A DNA stretch of 64,000 bases. It comes from Filosporella fistucella. Lineage: Eukaryota; Ascomycota; Leotiomycetes; Helotiales. The first letter of the stretch is position 1, and each line of letters begins with the position of its first letter. The DNA lies in NCBI GenBank assembly GCA_030077755.1, contig JAQJZZ010000015.1, positions 1,736,001-1,800,000 on the forward strand, given 5' to 3'. Under the pieces are notes generated by a model. The model saw nothing but the letters and a program-made list of their open reading frames with translations. It was not told the origin of the DNA and ran no database searches. This document shows, in pieces, positions 11,917 through 23,700 of this stretch. The translations under genes and the position numbers were made by a program.

Positions 11917-13360
11917 ATGTTCTCTCGAGCTCTGAGGTCTCAATCAGCTAGCAAGGTCGCGCGGCGAGCTTTCGCAACGACCGCTACCCGCGAGGCGGAC
12001 TTTACTCATGCTGTAATTGCCACCTCCGTACTCCGGATACAACGAGCTGATACCATCGAAACAGGTCATTGGAGGTGGAGCAGTCGGCTTAGCAATTGCA
12101 AGACAATTATCAGGACGGGATGGAACAAGTACATTACTGATAGAGAGGAATGGACATGTCGGGATGGAAACCAGTTCCCGTAACTCAGAGGTCAGATGAT
12201 TCGATATCCTTGCGTCTCTCAGCAGTAAGGTTGACATATATTTCCAGGTCATCCATGCCGGTCTGTATTATGGAGAGACTTCTCTCAAGACCAAACTCTG
12301 CATTAGAGGCCGTCAAATGATGTATGCACTCTGCGATGAGTACTCAATCCCGTATGACAATATGGGGAAATGGATCGTCGCACAGACAGACCAACAGTAC
12401 GTCGAATTTTGCCCTGTATTTGCCAAATAAACAAAGGTGAGCAGCTTCCGAGCAGTTCGGAAGCTGCTTGCCCTTTGGGATAAACCTAATCCATACTAAT
12501 TTATCTATAGATGGGAGGAACTCGTGAAACTACACAAGTTTACGAGGTCTATTGAGGGAGTACCTACTGAATTTGTATCTCTAGAGCAAGCTGCAAAAGA
12601 GGAGCCTTTTTTGCAGGCCAAAACGGGAATTTTATCATCGCCAACGACTGGAATCATTGACAGTCACTCCTATATGCAATTTCTTCTCGGTGACTTTGAA
12701 GAGAGGGGAGGAGATGTGGCATACCACAGCCCCGTAGTTGGGATCAAAGCTCTAGGAGACAAAGGTAGCCAAGGATGGGCGATTACGACGAGGGATAAGA
12801 AGAGTGGCGAGGAGACGACCTTCACGAGTGAGACGATCATCAATTCTGCCGGGCTGGGAGCTTGCGATATCAGTAATATGATACTGCCATCCAGTAGGCA
12901 CCAAAAGCAGTATTACGCCAAAGGAAACTACTTCTCCTATGCTGCATCTACCCCCAGTACAAAACATTTGATATACCCGGCTCCTGAGCCCGGGTTGGGA
13001 GGTCTCGGAACACATCTCACGCTTGATATCTCAGGGAGAATACGCTTTGGACCCGATGTTGAATGGGTTGATTCTCCAGATGATTTGAAGGTCAACGACG
13101 CAAGATTACCGCAAGCTATAGAGCAGATCAAAATATTCTTGCCAGATATTAAGGAAGAGGCGATTCAACCCGATTATGCGGGTATCAGGCCGAAGTTGGG
13201 ACATAATTCAGCCGTTGCGAGTGGGAAAGGCTTCCTGGATTTTATCATACGGAAAGAGGATGGGTTTGAGGGTTTTGTGAATCTGCTAGGGATAGAAAGT
13301 CCTGGACTTACGAGTAGTTTGGCCATTGCGGAGATGGTCGAAGACCTGATGTATAAGTGA
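11917..13360 (+). CDS. FAD-dependent oxidoreductase, L-2-hydroxyglutarate dehydrogenase type, mitochondrial
   Basis: DAO-fold flavoenzyme most like L-2-hydroxyglutarate dehydrogenase, which oxidises L-2-hydroxyglutarate to 2-oxoglutarate in mitochondria. Exons are 11917-12012, 12065-12190, 12248-12396 and 12511-13360, giving 406 residues. The N-terminus, [20 protein letters not shown], looks like a mitochondrial presequence. The dinucleotide-binding motif is [15 protein letters not shown], made by joining exons 1 and 2. The family motif [16 protein letters not shown] follows across the second intron. Other conserved parts are [24 protein letters not shown] and YAGIRPKLG, and the C-terminus has [18 protein letters not shown]. 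Substrate identity rests on similarity, and related 2-hydroxyacid oxidases are possible. Intron 3 is long (114 nt) and holds a perfect hairpin. Confidence 0.88.
12440..12468. repeat. perfect 12-bp inverted repeat (hairpin) in intron 3 of the FAD gene
   Basis: AGCAGCTTCCGA (12440-12451) and its exact complement (12457-12468) are separated by five bases. Just outside, AAAGG and CCTTT can pair again after a small internal loop. The intron is 114 nt, about twice the length of the gene's other two introns (52 and 57 nt). Confidence 0.9.
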
Positions 13361-13786
13361 GCGATGATGGAAAATGTAGTCTATTCGAAGTTGAGGCTAG
13401 AGCATGTCAAATGCTGAGTTGGAGGTAGTGGACAGGGTCAAAGATATGTAATTTTGAACACAGAATTCCAATCCTTGAATATCGCCTTCGAAAGCCATAC
13501 ATAATCTTTGACTACATGAAAACCCATTGAAAGGCTGAAAGCTTTATCTATATACTAAAGTGCCATATCTACGGCTAAGACCTGCTATTTAACCACTTTA
13601 AAGATATTTTCATTTCCTGGTAAGATCAGATTGTAATTCACGCCACAATCTAACCAAGATGGAGAATGCTGACTTGTTTTCAGAGACCCACACTCTAATA
13701 ATGCCAACTTCGGATTCATTGATCAACATACAATACGTGATGAATATCAAGACCTTATACATGTCATCGCCCGTAGATACCATACC
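13361..13786. other. convergent intergenic stretch, no gene seen
   Basis: The FAD gene and the F-box gene end towards each other here, so this should be their 3' UTRs. No other feature was seen. Confidence 0.5.
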
Positions 13787-15108
13787 TCAATCTAATACAT
13801 ATTCGTTCAAATTGCTTTGGTCGTCTTCGTTTTCAAGAATCCATCTCTCCCCACTCTCTTGTCCTATCAAATCACCCTGCAGTCTGAAAGTATCCAATTG
13901 CATACCATTCTTCAGCCTGTCGAACAATGCAACAAAAGATCCATCGCTCAGATGGACACCGCCGTTTGCAGGTTGATGAGTAGTTTTGATACCTTTGCCA
14001 CCCAATCGAAGCATCTTGACTCGCTTTTGGGATTTGAGGAAGTCTCCCAAATCGAGTTCCCTGGCGATAAAATTTTCCAGCACGAGCTCCTGCAATTCCT
14101 GAAATGAAAATCCATGCTCTCGGAACGAAGATATTAATGACGATATATCAGTCTTCTTTCGTCCCTGGAACGATAGTGTCAGTTTTTGCAACGCTACAGC
14201 TGAACGGAGGAACATCGATAAATTTCCAAACGCTTGAATTGAGTGGATAGAATTGGGCATATCGCTGTAATCGATACATAATTTCAGTCTTGTGAGAGGG
14301 GCAAACGTGGTCGCGATGTGTTCGAGCAATGTTTGTCTTTGGGCAAAGAATTCGAATGGAAGACGATCGTGTGAGATAGACTTGATACTGGCCTTATCCA
14401 GATTGGCTGCAATAGCACCTAGTATGCTAGTAAATCTCTCGGTCGTTGCAACCCGTGGGAGGAGGCGAGTGGACGGAATCCGCCACACCTGCATCAGGAG
14501 GTTTGGATGAATTTCCTCCTGAAAAGGGCAAGTCATGAGAGTAACCTCAATGCTTTTCAAATTTGGCAGGGAGGAGAGAGCTTCTGTCAGGGCATCCAAT
14601 GCGCAAGCGAGTGGTAGATGGCGCTCCTTTTCCTCTTTGATCTCAGCATATTTGTTCCATGCAGATGTAGCTGCAGCCAAACGAGATTCTGGATCTTGCA
14701 CTAAAGTCATATCAGGCCAGATTTTCATGTATAATTTGATGTGTAAAAAGGAAGCGCTCAACTGATAAGAAAAATGCCGCGAGGCTACTATGCAGAAGGC
14801 ATGATGAAAGCCAGGAGCAGAGACATACTATATAGCTGAAAATATGTATTATGACGAGCATGGTATTCATTGATCTCTCCATGATTGAATTCAATAGATT
14901 GGATTCTATATGAGAACTTAGGGTGTTTGGCTATAGCAGACAGCCGTAGCATATCAGGGCGGTGTGGTAATGTCTTAAAGGCTGATGGCATCAAATATTC
15001 TTCCCCAAGTGCTGCCCAAGCTTTTGAGGTAAGGCGAAGACTTTTCAAGGCTGAGAAATCCGTGTGCTCGATCACAACGCGGCGAAGTTCAATTGGAAGT
15101 TGCTCCAT
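13787..15108 (-). CDS. F-box protein
   Basis: Likely substrate adaptor of an SCF ubiquitin ligase. Exons are 15108-14829 and 14700-13787, giving 397 residues. The F-box is at the N-terminus (LPIELRRVVIEHTDFSALKS to about residue 45). A leucine-rich region without clear repeats follows, with segments such as LPNLKSIEVTLM and LTRLKLCIDYSD. It may fold as an irregular LRR-like substrate-binding domain. The 128-nt intron was chosen because it joins TYFQLY to MQDPESRL and keeps one frame. A nearer acceptor (exon restarting at 14761) would run into a stop at 14712 and leave an F-box-only product of 109 residues. The target is unknown; such genes are numerous in filamentous fungi. Confidence 0.8.
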
Positions 15109-15799
15109 GACCTAGGTCGAGTTAGCATTGATATAAATGCGGTGATTCAAGGCCAATGAAATGAAATCGCTTGCAAGCAAGTATTTCGCTGAGTGCAAGG
15201 AAAAGAGTGTAGGTGATTCTTGCCTTGAATATCCTCAGCTTTCTAGGAGGCTTCAAGCTTGGATCAGCGATCTTAACACTTATTCGCTGCCACTCCTTTC
15301 TCAACTTTGAAGATGCTATCTTCTCACCATAACCCAAGGTGAGTTCTAAACTCGAGGAGCTTTCCCCCAGTCTTAATGGCTATTTCCCTCGTCGCAGTAG
15401 AAGTCCAGGCTCCTCTCTCGCCCTTTGTAACTTCAAAGAGACTTGATCCATCCTGACTCGTGAGATGTGATGTATGTGCTCAGAAAACTGAGCTTGCTAC
15501 AAGAAGAGGGATAAGAGGGTTATGTACCGCTCATCAAACAGAGTAGAGATAGCCGAAACGGGGAAAGCAGATCGAGTAAATGAGCACTTACAGAATTATC
15601 AGCAGTGCGTTTAGTTATATATGTCAATATGTTATACGAGGCTGAGAGATGAAACAAGATCATTCAGTCGTTAAGCATGTAGGACGCCAGCCGAGGCATC
15701 ATGAAAGGTTCCTGGTTAGAGCCGGAACTTCCCAGCATCACGACGACACCTTACCTATACCTCACCGAGTCGGAAGCCTTGAGACTGCGAAACGCCAAC
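15109..15799. promoter_or_regulatory. divergent promoter region of the F-box gene and the 66-residue gene
   Basis: Upstream of both flanking genes. Minor ORFs on the minus strand (15122-15337, 15755-15967) look like chance, and the second overlaps the small gene. No specific binding sites were recognised. Confidence 0.4.
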
Positions 15800-16182
15800 A
15801 TGTCGTTTCTCAGGTGGGTTAACCGCCCTTTCAATGCAAATACCCAATTCAAACGTACTGACATGATTTAGGAGTTTTCTTAACCTGTCACCCCGAACTC
15901 GAATCGGTGTGGGCGCTGCCTTTCTAACTGTATGGGGCAATTTCCTCTCTCTACCCCAAATTCCCAATTATCTAGCGCGATATATCAGTCAGAACCAATT
16001 TCAAGCTGCTCGTTTGCTACCTAAACACGATTCTCAGAGCTAACTTGATGCAGTGGGGCGCAACAGGGCTTTTTATCTCGGAGAAGGCGACGCAGAGATT
16101 CGGACTTGAAGCAACTGAGAAGGATAGGGAAGCATTGGGTGCTGTGTTACCGAAGGTCACAACGATTGACCGTAGAGGTTGA
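15800..16182 (+). CDS. small conserved-looking single-helix protein, probably mitochondrial
   Basis: Spliced gene for 66 residues, missed by simple ORF calling because it has three short exons: 15800-15813, 15872-15929 and 16054-16182. The product begins MSFLRSFLNLSPRTRIGVG, then has one hydrophobic helix (AAFLTWGATGLFI), then a charged tail (KATQRFGLEATEKDREALG) ending TTIDRRG. This Arg-bearing N-terminus, single helix and charged tail resemble small inner-mitochondrial-membrane assembly or subunit proteins, and I have an impression of similar fungal hypothetical proteins. All splice sites are GT-AG and both junctions keep frame. Function is unknown; location in mitochondria is inference. 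Confidence 0.68.
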
Positions 16183-16791
16183 GTTGCGCAGGAAATAATA
16201 ATTTGAAACAGCTATTTTGGAAAAGAACTGCTAGGGCGCTGTGGGTGAGCAGAGCCTGCATACTGCTAGATTCGAGTTGAGAGCGAGACCGCAACACGAC
16301 GGAGACAAACCCTACGCTGCTACATGCCAGATAGGCTACTGGGCGAGAGCAAAGATCATGATACTGCACGAACTGTTATTCCATATTCAAAACCACACGC
16401 CCCAGGACTTGAGTTGATATATTCAGTCATCGTCAACCCATGATTTGCAAAATCCAAACCATCATGACCCACAATTTTTATGCAACGGAGTATTTCAGTT
16501 CTAAATGTCTATTGACGCTATAGTTATCTATGCACAAGAAAGAGCAATGCCAACACCCATCTACATGCAAGTTCAGACTCATAATTTGCAATTCTCATGC
16601 GAGGCCCACAGCTATCATCCGCAACGCAAGCATCCACCAACGACCAAAATGCATATGAACACACCTCTCGACAACTTTTAACTAGCTAGAATTTGTTTCA
16701 TAGCTCTCATTTCTAATAAAAGCAAAAACGCCAAATGCAATGCTGCCTTGGAAAGGCGAATCCTCTATAATAAAAAGCCACCCAATCATGT
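16183..16791. other. convergent intergenic stretch, no gene seen
   Basis: 3' regions of the 66-residue gene and of the zinc-finger regulator. No credible ORF or RNA gene was seen. Confidence 0.5.
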
Positions 16792-19700
16792 CTATATCAT
16801 TCCGCCGCCAATATTCGTATGTACGCCGGGAACGGGAGAATCAATTTGTTTGTTGATGGGTTTGAAGAGCTGAGCCATGTCCAAAGTGAGATCCGTCACT
16901 CCGTAATTTCCGTCGATATCACTTACGGATCCAAGCTCTTCACCACGCTTTGCACTGTCGGAGACGACCCAGCTTCTAACTGACTTCAGAAGGTGCATAA
17001 CTTGAGAGAATCGTTGATCGGGAGCCATTTGGAAGTCTAAAGCACGGCTGTTCTTCAATAGATATTTTGCAAGCCAGTAAAAGTGAACAGCGTCCCTGCA
17101 GAACCCAAAGCGACGAGGATAATGAGTTGCAGAAGGTGGGTACTGCATTGCCATATCGTCGTCCCATGTCTTCTTCCATTTATCAAATGCATTGTTGATG
17201 ACTTTCAGTATCTGCGAAGGTTGACCAACAGAATCGACTGGGGTTGCTCTGCCACTTGTCGTCGCACTGTGAGGAGCACTTCCTGCAGCATCAATAGTTC
17301 GAACCCAATCGTTATGGGAAATGGGAGTGCTGGATCCACTTGGTGGGAACGCCAATGGCTGAGGGGCCTGACCAGATTCTTGCAGAGATAATTGTCGCTG
17401 TGCGATCCACAACTGGACGTGGAGTGCATGAATAAGTATGAATTTCGAGTAGAGATTTGTCGCACCTTGCAGAATGTTGTAATCCATAAGAGCTTTTAAG
17501 GCAGAATGCATTTCTGGTTGCTTCGCCCTACGGCTGCCTTCAAGATTCCTGGATCTAGCAGCAGTAGGTCCGTTGAGTCCAAGAGCATCTGCACATTCTG
17601 CAGGAGAGTGCGCATCCCATGCGGCGTCATCAGCAGGAAGTGGGAGGCGAATCTCATCTCGTTCGAATTTCGGTGCAGTGTTGAAGTACAGAACCATCGC
17701 AGCATCAACGAGGAAGATCGTGAACATTAATCGTGACCGCTTCTCCTGTTCGACCCAAGAATTCCAATCGAAGCTCGCGGGTGTGAAATTCTCCGGTGTG
17801 ACATTTGGTTGATGCAGAACGCTGAATGGTGTTGTGGTGGTTGGTTTTGTAAGACCTGCTCGCTTGGCAATTTCTGCAATCATTGGAAACTCTCGCCGTG
17901 CCTTTTCACGCTGCAGAGGTGTACCGTGCCAAGTGAAAAGGACCTGCATCATGAAAATTGCAGTGATCTGTTCGAGTTCGGATTTGGTCGTACCGATCGG
18001 CTCGCCTCCAAATCCAGGCTCTGCATTCCGGTCTCTAGACACTATGGAGAAAACTTGTGAATTTCGCTCTATTACGGATTTTGCGAGCTCCATCATTTCA
18101 CGAACTTCGGAAGGAGCCAGACGGTCGGAATACACTGCTCCAATGCAGATCATCCCCAACAACAAGCCGTCGAAGGCTTCGGCAATTTTGAAGGTTGGTA
18201 CATGAATGATCGGAAAGTGTCCTTGAAAGCTAGTGAATTGCTCAAAGAAATGCTTGATGTTGTTTGCAGACAGGTATTTTCGTATATCATTGTTTCGGCC
18301 AATAATTTGATTGTTTGGGAAGCAGAAAAATATCAGTCGGTTAGAAATGTCTTCCAATGGATCGTTTTGTAAGTTCCAAGAAGGGAACTGTGGGGGATTG
18401 CTGACCCCAGGATAGATGCCGGTGAAGAGACCATTGTTAGAGCTATCGAGGGAGGGTTCGGGTTTAATAGAAACTTGTGAGTTGTTTGCGTTAGAGTTGT
18501 TATAGGAGTTCATGTAACCATTTTGGTTCGACGGGTAAATGTGGTGCGCCCAGTCTTGTCCCGTATGGGACTGCGACTGCATAGCGTTGCTGTTGCCGTG
18601 GGAGGCATAATCATAGCCCTGATTATATGAGTGACCATTCTGTCCGTGGGGCATACTGAACACGAGTGAAGGATTCGTACCGGAAGGCATGGTACTCGCT
18701 ATTCCTCCGGCATAGTTCTGATCAAAACTAGCCCGGCTCGAGCCTCCTGGGCTGGGCCCAGTTATGCTTCTCCCATCTCTTCCTCCACCAATATCAAGTC
18801 GCTTCAGACTGTTTGATCGGGACAACTGCTCTGCTTGCTCGTCTGTCAAATTGGAACCTGCATCTGGAACACTGCCGTCAGGAATGACCCCAAAAAGAGG
18901 AATTCCAGAAGGTGCACCATTCATACCATTCGCTCCCATCATATCACCTTCATTTGACATAGAGTTGTTACTCTTATGCGCCCCAGGGTGAGATTTTTTC
19001 AGGTGGGCTTGGGCGTGTGACAGATGACTTGCACCTGTGGGGTTACCACGGCGGATGGAGCACTTCTGGAAATGTCTTTTCAAGATATCACTTCTGGAGA
19101 ACGTATCACGGCACAATACGCACATGTATGGCCGGTCGCCAGTATCTGCCTATGATTAGTCTCATTCCTCACTGGAAAATTATCTTTGACTTACGGCGGA
19201 GAAGATGGCGCTTCAAATGTTTGGCATGAAGGTAAGTTTTGGTACAATGAGGACAAGGAAATTTTCCATCCGCATCTTTGGCTGGGATCATTGCATTTTT
19301 GCCTGCACCAGCTTGCACAGCTGGTCGGCCAGGAGCGCTCGGGAGAATTCCTCTTCGGCCTTGAGATCCGACTACATGAGTGGGAGGTTCCATTTCCTGA
19401 AGCTGTCCAAGCATATTGTTGCCGTACGGAGATTGAATACCACCTTGCATGTGTTGAAGGCCGTTAGGAGGCATTGGCCTCAAGGTCTGTGGCATCCGAT
19501 TTTGCGCTGGTGCTGGAGCAATAGGTTGGGGATGAGACATTGCAGTCGATGATTGAGGCATCATAGGCCCAGAAGTCCGATAGCCTGGCTGGGGCTGTTG
19601 ATAGTTATTGGGCATCATCTGGTATCTATTACCCGCCATTTGCTGTGCAAAACCTCCCATGTTGTTTGCTGATCCAGGAGTGTTGGGGGTGACTGGAGTT

Positions 19701-19891
19701 CTTGGGGTGTGGGGTGCGCTGCCATACATTTGTTGCTGCATTGCATGCTGTGGTTGACTTGGGTTCAGCGGAGGCAAGGTATGAGGGGGGAGATTTTGCT
19801 GCTGTTGGAGCTGGTGCGGGGAGATTCCAGGAAGACCGTACTGAGAATTGTTGTTATTCAATCCGTTTGGATTGTAGTGTTGGTTGTCCAT
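16792..19891 (-). CDS. C2H2 zinc-finger transcription factor with fungal-specific regulatory domain
   Basis: Nuclear DNA-binding regulator. Exons are 19891-19195 and 19145-16792, giving 1016 residues. Residues 1-205 are disordered and rich in Gln/Asn/Pro/Met. Two C2H2 fingers follow: CPHCTKTYLHAKHLKRHLLRH (about 213-233) and CVLCRDTFSRSDILKRHFQKC (about 241-261). They are joined by the classical linker HTGDRPY, which the 49-nt intron splits in its first codon. After a long Ser/Asn/Gly-rich linker comes the fungal_trans-type domain, with DRLAPSEVREMMELAKSVIE and a region containing LEQITAIFMMQVLFTWHGT. The arrangement resembles yeast Adr1/Klf1-type proteins; I cannot name the orthologue or its targets. 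MDNQHY is the first ATG in its frame, although that frame stays open upstream without an ATG to 20380. Confidence 0.88.
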
Positions 19892-20760
19892 AATACTGCG
19901 GAGTGGTGGGGCAGGTCGCGTTAATGTTGAAGAAACCCTGGTACTTCGAATCTGTCGCCGAGAGTCCAAGACAAGAATTCTCGACAAGATGCGCTTCGAA
20001 TTGGAACGAATTGACACGGTCAGAGTTATTCCAAGCTCTCGTGTGTTTGAAAACGTGCAGGCGTGAGAATTTGCTACCGCGAATACTTGGCGGGGGTTTA
20101 GAATGTTGATATTGTTAATCGGGAAGAGTCGGCTAGGGTGGGAGTGGTGATGATGTCTGCCGAGTCGACGTAAAAAAAAATGAAGCTGCAGATGGGCGTT
20201 GCCTTTCTCCCTCCTTCCCTCCAACTCTAACAATCGCGTCGAGGAGGCTGAAAAGATGTTGTTGATGTTGATGTGGTAGTAGTAAAGTGGAACCTCTTTA
20301 CCTGGGCGGCGGAAAATAAACGCAGGGTGGGGACTGCCGTTCGAAGGTATTTTTTTGGTGATCCACAGAGACAGAAACAAAAATGACCAAGGGTTCAGTA
20401 GGGCCCAAACTCATCGCTGGCAGTGCACAGAGGCACAATTGAATGGAAGAGTTGACTGAAGTCGAACAAGACCAAAAAAGACGGGAATGGATATGTGGGA
20501 AATGGATACAACAATACGAGGATAATTGAATGTTGTTTCGGGAGAGGATAGGAAGACAAGTCAAGTCGTTCAGAGAACGAGAAGGATGGGAGATGTGGAT
20601 AAGATGTGCGTGATGACGGACGCTCGACGTTTTTACGATAGAACGACCGACCGCGAAAGTATTTTTTTATGCGTGCCGCTTTAAGACGTTTTACTCGCAA
20701 GCGAAGCCGGCACCCTTTCCTCTCCCATTGATGAGAGAGAGAGATTCCTCGCCATTACCA
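19892..20760 (-). promoter_or_regulatory. 5' leader and promoter of the zinc-finger gene
   Basis: The frame of the regulator's first exon remains open for 163 codons upstream of its ATG but has no in-frame ATG, only a TTG at its far end. The encoded text is low-complexity (for example a run of four His). I take it as a long 5' leader rather than coding sequence. No specific binding sites were identified. Confidence 0.4.
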
Positions 20761-23700
20761 TGACTGACCGCGACCATGACCACGACTCCGACGACTTGCG
20801 ACCGGGCAGCATCCATGGATGTCGACAGTCGAATACACACACTCTCTCAACAGCACCATGCTGCCCGGCTGGCTTGCCCAAAAGAGGCGGCTGGCCTGCA
20901 CAACTCGCACAATCCGAAGACCAACTGTTGCCCATCCTGCCCAAGCGTGAGAACTGGCATTATGACTATGCCCATCAGGGTAGCTTTCACATCATACCCT
21001 CGACCCTTTGCCCCCGTCGCTCACGCCTCTCCCTTCTTCCCTTGTCATGAAATCACCTTCGCCGAACTTTCTACGAGACTACACTTGACTTCTTCTGCAG
21101 TCGAAGAGTAATGCCAGTCATGAACCGTCACGGTGACCTGAACTGGTCTGATCCGGGCATACCTCACAGCGAATGAGCGGCCACGTTCACGCAGAGATGC
21201 AAGAGAAAACGGTTTCTTCCGCGGCTACAGGATGCACTAATGTGCAAAATACATTTATACAGACAGCAGCCAACCTCTTTTTACACAATCCAGATGGTCG
21301 TTGACAAGACAGGCTTGGCAGTTTGCTCTGCTGCTAACACAGCTAGGCCCTGTTCAAAACTCTAGATGCATCCCCATGTGGGCCCGCTTTTGAGTCCATC
21401 CTCCGTTCGCAGAGCTTTATTTTATGACGCTGCTGATCTGCCAAATCAGCAAGTGTAGGTACAAGTACAGGTGTCAGTGCCCATATGAGGTTATTATGAG
21501 TGTCGACACAACGCATCCAAAACAGACCGTTACGTGGGCATATTCGCAAGCCTAGTCCTTCATGCTACAGTAGGAACGCAGCTACTCCATACACTCTGGA
21601 AGGACAGCGCGAGCACTTGCCATTCGACCACGCTTTCCATGCCGCCAAGTCCGTAATGATTGGGATGAAACCAAGGAGAGTCCTTGGATGTCGTCCACTT
21701 TTGGCCGTTGAAATGGGAAATTGGCCTTACGCACCGTTGTAGCCATTCGTCTTTATATTCCAATGTATCAAGATACTCCCTGCAGATGATCTTTTATTAA
21801 CTTGACCCTTCAGGCAGGTTTGCCGTGTTGATGGACAGAACCGTGTGATACAAGGAGTCAACCTACGTTAAACTAGTCAAGGCACAGAGACTAGCCAAAG
21901 TCTGAACGGATCAAATTCAGCAGTCGAGAAATCGTCCTCCCCAAATGACGCAGATGTTTCTCGTTCAGCTGCCGGATGCCGAACCAAACCTAAATCCAAA
22001 AGAAGAGCTAGAAGCTGCTGGCTAAGTTCGTATTTTCATCTAGACTTATTAAAAATTAGACTTTATACAAGAAGAGCCAGTCTCCAGTGGGCGGGCAAGG
22101 CTGTCAAGTGTGACGACAATCACAGGAATCGATAGAAGTCGAGAAACCATCCAGATCTGAAGAGTCTGACAATATAGTATATATGGTGCGAGTATGGCAG
22201 CTCGGGATCCGTGGTGCTAGGCAAGACATGAGCACCAACAAAATCAAAGATTGATTCACATTCACGGCACACTTCCGCAGTATCTCGCAAAGTCCGAATG
22301 TGCCGCCAAACACCGACTCCTCGTCAAGGGATTACAACGCGGCCCAAATTGGAGGTGCTGTGCAGAACTGCTTGCTTATCGAATGCGGGCAAGGATAAAG
22401 GTTGCGCCACGGCGATGTACGCTTCACCTTGATTAGGGCAATTACACTCACTCAGGCTTCCGGGTTCCGAATCTCACCCAGTTCTTGAGCTGAGCAGAGC
22501 ATCAGGATCATCCGTTCTGTCTGCACCAAATGGGACCAAAGGGACCAGACAGGCGTATTAACCTTCGAGGTTCCCCAACAGTTCCACCAAAACAGTGCCT
22601 TTCCAGCAGTCTGCTAACCGCGATCATGTCCCTGACTCCCTGGGAAGTTGGGGAATATGGATCGGATCCAGCATTGTATTATGGGTACTGGGGCCGATTT
22701 ATGCTCTTATGACAGCTGACGGGTTTTATGGTTTCAAGCAGACCTACTTCATCATCGTTCTACGCTTCCTCCCAGGAGTCCATTGGGGATAGCTAGTGCA
22801 TACCGTCGTGACTTCAGCTGTCGAACTGCCGACTTTTGGCCGCAATGATTCTGATGAATAATTTCTGACAATGTGCAAATCAACTCTTGCCCGAAGGCCA
22901 CGCAACGTCCCAAGCTCAAATAGGCCGTTTGGGAAAGATACTAGTTTTTGACACCATTTCCTCCATGTATCGGACTTGCTGCCGTTTCCTGCCTTCATCT
23001 TCAAAACTTCGGCTTACCACAAACGTTGGGTGCTCCGAGAGATATCCTGACTCGTCTCAACCTGCTCTTTGTCACTTGTGTCAGCTTGTCAGGAGATATA
23101 TTGCAGATCATTCAACAGATTCATGATGGAAAATCCTCATCAAAGGCTTGATGGCTCTTGCAATGAGGTTAGCATGTAATTCATCAGGCGCTTCATGGCC
23201 CATGGGGGAGGAATTGCTCGCCCTCGTAGCTTTATCGGTAGTTTTGTCAATTCCAAGAGAACTTGAACGATTGCTTACTTGTTGTGAGGATATATGCTTC
23301 TTGTGAGATGACCGACAACTTGATTTCTAATTTTTAAATCACTGAAATGCAGGTCGAGTCAATCTGGAAACTTATCTAACGCTGTTTGTGAATCGCCAAA
23401 CTCGATCCGCAGGGTTTCGCTGGGTCCTGATTCCTGAGAAGACAGGGGGACAACGTGGGATTATTTTATTCTCAAATTATTTTATTTGGTGAGGCGCGCC
23501 AACCCGCCTTCTTGTTTTGAGACGAAAGACCCAAGGAAGTGAGCGCTGGTATTTCTGATGCCGCTTGAAATTCTTCCACCCCTCACGAGTCATGCAATTC
23601 GGGTGACCCGTGCAGAAGCCTCACGCCGCAAGAAAGTGGGCTTCGTCAGATCCGCGCGTTAATTGGACATATCATCTGAACCAGTGTTTCTTTGAGAGGA

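Noticed and set aside
11917..16182. Possible metabolic gene cluster around the FAD oxidoreductase
   Set aside because: Neighbours are a receptor, an F-box protein and a small membrane protein, with no synthase, transporter or pathway regulator that fits. The later zinc-finger gene is not obviously linked.
19892..20380. 163-codon in-frame extension of the zinc-finger regulator
   Set aside because: The frame is open but contains no ATG; the translated text is low-complexity and the natural start MDNQHY follows.
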